This document shows, one piece after another, positions 14,760-18,478 of a DNA stretch of 18,478 bases. The DNA comes from Candidatus Flexicrinis proximus. GTDB taxonomy: Bacteria > Chloroflexota > Anaerolineae > Aggregatilineales > Phototrophicaceae. A program made the translations under genes and the position numbers. Positions within the stretch are counted from its first letter, which is position 1. Each line of letters begins with the position of its first letter. The stretch is taken from assembly GCA_016712885.1 (NCBI GenBank), contig JADJQF010000009.1, positions 1-18,478 on the forward strand, in the 5' to 3' direction. The notes under the pieces were generated by a model. It made no database searches and was not told the DNA's origin. It saw only the letters and a list, made by a program, of their open reading frames with translations.

Positions 14760-15425
14760 GTGAAGGTTGTTCTGATGGTTGCTGACGTAACACAACACAA
14801 TATGATGGGCTATATGGTAGTTAGAAAACCGCAGTTCACTGCTGACTCTCCACGTAGCAGAGGTGTCGTTAGTCATCCTGAGCTTGGAAATGTCCATTAC
14901 TGCGGAGTGGATAGAATGCCGTGGCATGAAATCGCTCAAGAATTCTATAGTGGATTGCTACCTGAGCATTTGCGAAACGCATTTGAGTCTATTCTCGATA
15001 GTCAAAATGACTTTGGGGGGTTGGCTCTTTGTCGAAGTGAGTCAGAAAGTCTGGCGTTTCTTGAGTATTCAAACCATAAAGAGCGCCAAAGTGAACTCAT
15101 CGGGCTACATAGCAATCAATTTCCATTTGTCGCAGAAACTACCGTAACTCGAGGCATAAGTCTTGGATTCGATTATTTGTGTCTCTCTGAATGGTCAATC
15201 CTTCGCGCCGGCCTGTTTGAGGCACCTAACGCTTTCACAGAATGGGTTGGTAAAATTAACGTCCATGGTCTATTTGGCAGCACAGACGCTATTTCGAAGT
15301 ATTCTGCCCGATATGTTGAGGTATCAATCGCTGGTCTCGTGGAGCCCCTTTCTGAGAATCCACTAGGTTTTGCTGCAGTTGAGATATTCTCAACCGCAAT
15401 TCAAGTATTTAGTGGCACTCAATGA
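14760..15425 (+). CDS. probable immunity protein for RHS tip 2
   Basis: A soluble protein of about 221 aa with no signal peptide or TM helix and no family I recognise. It starts with GTG right after the tip 2 stop, or with ATG 14775, which has AAGG 8 nt upstream. Notable segments are HPELGNVHYCGVDRMPWHEI, LPEHLRNAFESILDSQNDFG and SLGFDYLCLSEWSILRAGLF. The base composition is clearly more A+T-rich than that of the genes outside the RHS region, which suggests transfer. Its place directly behind an orphan RHS tip suggests an immunity role; larger immunity proteins of this size are known. It converges on an unknown minus-strand gene at 15557. Confidence 0.65.
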   Translation: MKVVLMVADVTQHNMMGYMVVRKPQFTADSPRSRGVVSHPELGNVHYCGVDRMPWHEIAQEFYSGLLPEHLRNAFESILDSQNDFGGLALCRSESESLAFLEYSNHKERQSELIGLHSNQFPFVAETTVTRGISLGFDYLCLSEWSILRAGLFEAPNAFTEWVGKINVHGLFGSTDAISKYSARYVEVSIAGLVEPLSENPLGFAAVEIFSTAIQVFSGTQ

Positions 15426-15556
15426 TGGATTCTCGACCCCGGCCCATCACCGGTTCTTTGTTTATGCCAGTGCCCCTCCATCCGCAGCAGCGCACGCGCC
15501 TGTGACATGATGTTCGGCGAGGTGATGCCGTACACCGCCTTGATCTCCCCGGTTTG

Positions 15557-16018
15557 TCAGCCCTTCACGTTGCCGTCCAGCAACTTCCGCGAGCTCGGCG
15601 CGGGGCTGGCAGACTTTGGCTCACGGAATGGTTCCGGCGGGGGAAGCTGAGGCTGCTCCGGCTTGTCTTCGCGGATCGGCTCGAAGTCGTCTTCGTAGAT
15701 ACCCGACAGGATTTCCAGTATCTTGGTTCTCGTTCTAGACACCCTGTCGGCGAGGCGTACTTCCCGTAGTTCTGTTCGAGTACCGTCTGGTATTTCCCTC
15801 TGCGGCACTTGTTTGGGCCGTCGCCACCTGGCGCCCTGTTCGCCGCGGCGTTCCAGCGCGATGTCCTGCCGCACCGTCTCGCCGGTCGCCATGTTGATGA
15901 TCGCAGGGAGAACGCCGAGAATCACGGCGGTGATCTGTGTCACATTGACCTGGCCGATGCGAATACCCTCTACTGCTTCACTTGCAGCCACCAGACTGGC
16001 GCAGACGTTGAGCGCCAT
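15557..16018 (-). CDS. hypothetical protein with hydrophobic N-terminus and Pro/Glu-rich tail
   Basis: Starting at the ATG at 16018 it reads MALNVCASLVAASEAVEGIR, then ITAVILGVLPAIINMATGET (one possible TM helix), then a charged region with VRQDIALERRGEQGARWRRP, a helix-like stretch SRTRTKILEILSGIYEDDFE and a Pro/Glu-rich tail QPQLPPPEPFREPKS. After the TGA at 15557 the same frame continues GEIKAVYGITSPNIMSQARA and LLRMEGHW to a stop at 15419, which resembles a helix-turn-helix and may belong to the protein if the TGA is an error. No family is recognised. The ORF can be read longer at its N-terminus (to 16291), but that part lies antisense to RHS and transporter sequence. Confidence 0.45.
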   Translation of the reverse strand: MALNVCASLVAASEAVEGIRIGQVNVTQITAVILGVLPAIINMATGETVRQDIALERRGEQGARWRRPKQVPQREIPDGTRTELREVRLADRVSRTRTKILEILSGIYEDDFEPIREDKPEQPQLPPPEPFREPKSASPAPSSRKLLDGNVKG

Positions 16019-16022
16019 CTCG

Positions 16023-16223
16023 GTCAGCCTCACCGATCCGAGCGGACGGATCGCGCCGCTGGTCGCAGCTGGCTTGTATGTCGGCGCGGCAGCCCGCGAA
16101 CAGATACTCGGGCAGGAATGGGAAAGTCCCGTCCGAACTGGCTGGATAACGCTTCCTGAATTGGTACTACGATCAAAACCGAAACAGGTGGACAATAAGG
16201 CGTATCCCACAGGAAGGTCGAAA
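16023..16223 (+). pseudogene. third RHS core-end remnant
   Basis: The plus frame reads VSLTDPSGRIAPLVAAGLYV then GAAAREQILGQEWESPV. The VSLTDPSG part matches the VNLTDPSG that ends the RHS core in tip 1, also at DNA level (GGTCAGCCTCACCGATCCGA here). What follows is the start of an RHS-type hydrophobic tail, soon lost. Everything upstream of it belongs to the minus-strand gene, so the remnant is joined to unrelated DNA at about 16020. Its frame stays open into the transporter start. Confidence 0.55.
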
Positions 16224-17181
16224 ATGAAACGTTTTGCTTGGTTCAGCTTCTGGCTGGCGGCTGCGATCTGGGGGTCGTCGTTCTTGCTCATTCGCGTCGG
16301 CGTAGAGCAACTTACCCCGACAGGTCGCGTTCATCCGTTGCGTGATCGCGGCCGTCGGGCTGAATGCGGTGATGCTGAGGCGCGGCAAACGCTATCCGAC
16401 AGATCCCAGAATCTGGGTCGCGATTGTGCTGGTCGGTATCGGCAACGCATCGCTGCCCTACTGGCTGATCGGCCTGAGCGAGCAGATCATCACCAGTTCT
16501 CTGGCGAGCGTGATTCAAGCAACGGTACCGCTGTTCTCGCTGGTGATCGCGCATTTCATGCTGGCTGACGAACGCATCACCCCGCCAAAGATCGCCGGAT
16601 TAGTCCTCGGCTTCATCGGCGTATCGGTGCTTGCGCTGCGTCAGGGGAGCCTGAGCGGTGAAATGACCGGCGTGCTGCTGATGGTTCTGGGCTCGTTCTT
16701 CTACGGATTGTTTGCGGTCTTTAACCGCCGCACGCCAGTCGAGCCGCGTTGAACCGATCGTGATTGCCGGTTCAACTTTCATCATCTCAACGATTTCCGC
16801 GCTGGGGATTGTCCTGATCGAGCCGGCGCTCGGCATAGCGGGCGCCAACGACGTGCCGATCACGGGGACGCGTGGTTCGCTGTCATCATGTTGGGGCTGG
16901 TCAACACGTTCGTGGCGTACCTGTTCTTCTACTTCATCATCCGCGAACTGGGCGCGTTCCGCGCGACGAGCGTCACGCACATCGTGCCGGTATTCGGCGT
17001 GACGCTGGGCGCGCTGACCGGCGAGACCATCGATATCGTGCTGATCCTGGGCGCGGCGCTGATCCTGTCGGGCATCGCGGTCATCAACCTGGGCGGCAGG
17101 GTGTGGTCGTATGGACGGACACGGTTCGGGCGCGGCGCAGGAGCGTTGTGCCACAGGTATAGACAACAACGGAAGATCTGA
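16224..17181 (+). CDS. EamA/DMT-family transporter (about three frameshifts)
   Basis: A drug/metabolite-superfamily permease with two EamA repeats and about ten TM helices. Repeat 1: MKRFAWFSFWLAAAIWGSSF, LLIRVGVEQLTP, then (after an indel near 16318) VAFIRCVIAAVGLNAVML, VGIGNASLPYWLIGLSEQII, LASVIQATVPLFSLVIAHFM, LADERITPPKIAGLVLGFIG. Repeat 2 after indels near 16745 and 16870: VEPIVIAGSTFIISTISALG, LGLVNTFVAYLFFYFIIREL, GAFRATSVTHIVPVFGVTLG, LTGETIDIVLILGAALILSG. The paired Tx..P and GE motifs are typical. The ATG at 16224 has AGGAAGG 6 nt upstream. The substrate is unknown; members export amino acids, sugars or other metabolites. Confidence 0.88.
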
Positions 17182-17206
17182 GCATAACTTCAGTCATGGG
17201 TGATTT

Positions 17207-17315
17207 GCGGGGGTTTCACCCCGACCCCAGCAGGAGATTGCTCTCCTGCAACTCTCATATTGAGGATTTTGAACGGCTTTGCCGTTCAAAATCGCAGATG
17301 AGGGGGCAAGGGAGA
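17207..17315 (+). repeat. multi-hairpin intergenic repeat, copy after the transporter
   Basis: It follows the order of copy A: GGGGGTTTCACCCC, then GCAGGAGA-TTGC-TCTCCTGC (17230-17249), then a perfect 13-bp stem (17265-17293, arm GATTTTGAACGGC, TTT loop), then CAGATGAGGGGGCAAGGG. Compared with copy A both stems have changed on both arms and remain paired. Confidence 0.85.
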
Positions 17316-17349
17316 TCCTGTGTTTATCCATAACTCACGTTGGATAGGG

Positions 17350-17375
17350 ACGGCGGCTGAAATGCCGCCGTTTTT
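17350..17375 (+). terminator. rho-independent terminator
   Basis: ACGGCGGC-TGAAAT-GCCGCCGT is a perfect 8-bp G+C-rich stem followed by TTTT. The orientation fits transcripts from the transporter gene. It lies 15 bp past the 3' end of the minus-strand glycosyltransferase. Confidence 0.8.
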
Positions 17376-17389
17376 GCTACCCGGACGGA

Positions 17390-18478
17390 TCAGCGCAGCG
17401 GAATGGTGCCAGCCAGCGCCGCGATATTGCCGTCGACGATTTCGCCCCTGACGGAAGCAGATCGGTGATCTGGCCGGTGATGTAGTCGTTGAAATAGAGT
17501 TTGACCCACAGGCGAGATCCGCCGGCAGTCCACTCCGCGGGGATCAGGACGGCGCGGTTATCCCAGATCGACGCGCCGGCGGGAATCAGGGTGGTGGTCT
17601 GGAAGGTCGCGCCAAGCCAGCTGTCGAGACCCTGCGCGCGGATAAAGGTGTATCGGCCCGACCACGAACAACGCGGCCGTATAGTCACGCAAGGGCGGGG
17701 TCCGGGCACGCCAGACGAGCGAGACGGGGAAGGGCTGGTGGGAGACGAGCGCCGCACCTTCCGGGCAGGGTGTAGCCGAGGAGGTCGAGAGAGGCGCCGG
17801 TGTCGGGATCGGTGAAAGTGACCGGGGACTCGACCTGAGGGGACCGGCACGGAGTCCCATTCGGGGGCGGGGACGGCGGCATAGCTGAGCAGGCGGGCGT
17901 AGGACGAGATAAAGACATCGTCGATGCGGTAGTAGCGCTCACCCATAAAGCGTTCCAGCGGACGGCGCGCCCAGGGTAAATCCGAGTCGCCGTCTAGAAA
18001 CAGCCACAGGCGAGGACGCGCGCTTCTCAGGAGCCGCTGGATGATGCGCGGCGCACGCTCGGCGATATCTTGCGCAGCGTCGGAGCTTTCGATCAGCACG
18101 GCTGTTCAAAGCCGCCGCTTTGATCACCCGGATGGTAAGGCATACCAAAACCAGCCAGCGGCGGCCCACTCCTGCCGTGGTTGTGACAAAAAACAGGTCG
18201 TCTCAGGGTCGCTGACGATGACCACGTCTCGTGCCGGAGGGTACTCTGCTCGTGGATCAGGCCGACGGTCTTGGAACAGATCGGCGCTGACCGGACAGGT
18301 AGAGCGGATCGCGGCTATCGAGGAGCCCTGCCGCCGTAAGTCAGCGCAAGGGTGAGCAGAGAAGCCGCGGCGAGGAGAGCCCAGGCGCGACGGCGACCTG
18401 CCCCATCGCGGCGAGACTTATCCCAAGCGGTATCGCAAAAATAGCAGCGCAACCGGGAGTATGCCGGCGCGCCCAGGC
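17390..18478 (-). CDS. C-terminal part of a membrane glycosyltransferase-like protein (frameshifted, runs off window)
   Basis: The gene enters from the right edge with a hydrophobic helix (RRRAWALLAAASLLTLALTY) and continues through many indels. Recognisable pieces are LLDSRDPLYLSG, VVIVSDPETTCFLSQ, PRIIQRLLRSARPRLWLFLD, RYYRIDDVFISSYARLLSYA, PVTFTDPDTGASLDLLGYTL, PFPVSLVWRARTPPLRDYTA, SIWDNRAVLIPAEWTAGGSR, LWVKLYFNDYITGQITDLLP and, one frame over, GEIVDGNIAALAGTIPLR with the stop at 17390-17392. A membrane part followed by a soluble beta-sandwich-like domain is the layout of many GT39-type membrane glycosyltransferases in Chloroflexota. The catalytic N-terminal part is outside the window, so the family call rests on layout and is uncertain. 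Confidence 0.5.

Noticed and set aside
14538..14939. 133-aa minus-strand open frame
   Set aside because: It overlaps both the tip 2 toxin end and the start of its immunity gene, and has no ribosome site or recognisable motif.
15723..16568. RHS-EamA fusion read as one 281-aa protein
   Set aside because: The first 100 residues are antisense to the minus-strand gene, and the transporter has its own ATG with a good ribosome site at 16224. The open frame between them is coincidence.

Overview
The window looks like G+C-rich bacterial DNA, most likely from a Chloroflexota (Anaerolineae-like) genome. The lineage call is an inference from the gene mix (LDH-type malate dehydrogenase, GT87-like and GT39-like membrane glycosyltransferases, rhomboid protease, RHS fragments) and from hairpin-rich intergenic repeats; no rRNA or marker gene is present to confirm it. 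Most recognisable genes carry one or more single-base indels, often in short homopolymers, with protein homology continuing in the next frame. This is typical of an imperfectly polished long-read consensus. The damage is densest at the two ends (about 885-3110 and 17390-18478), so I treat most frameshifts as probable sequence errors, not true decay.

Layout. 1-620: two copies and a partial third of a ~287-bp tandem repeat, with a related fragment at 4440-4600. 748-783: two LexA-like dyads 22 bp apart with no obvious target gene. 885-1719 (-): a two-domain thioredoxin-fold protein, divergent from an OmpR-family response regulator (1887-2592) that has a good promoter. 2656-3108: a metallo-beta-lactamase-fold fragment lacking its N-terminus. 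3341-4224 (-): rhomboid protease. 4591-5277 (-): SGNH hydrolase. 5414-6361: lytic transglycosylase. 6551-7498 (-): malate dehydrogenase. 7741-8982: polytopic glycosyltransferase. 9062-10064 (-): two tandem paralogous two-TM proteins of unknown family. 10209-10824: CoA-pyrophosphatase-type NUDIX hydrolase. 10940-12102: membrane-anchored TPR protein. 16224-17181: EamA transporter. 17390-18478 (-): C-terminal part of a membrane glycosyltransferase cut by the window edge.

The most interesting region is 12280-16223, a compact array of orphan RHS tips. Two successive units each contain the end of the conserved RHS core (ARYY...DP...NPY.Y..GNPVN..DPSGEF), then a variable C-terminal region, then a small, more A+T-rich gene of unknown family that overlaps or abuts the tip gene like an immunity gene. 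The first immunity candidate ends 30 bp before the core segment of the second unit. A third core end (LTDPSGR) lies at about 16023. No full-length RHS gene, with its long YD-repeat body, is present in the window. The tips therefore look like silent cassettes that could be swapped onto a full-length RHS toxin through the shared core segment, which includes a 33-nt perfect direct repeat.

A family of dispersed multi-hairpin elements sits in the gaps between genes (about 3126, 4318, 6392, 8988 and 17207). Their stems differ in sequence between copies but stay fully paired, which is covariation visible by eye.
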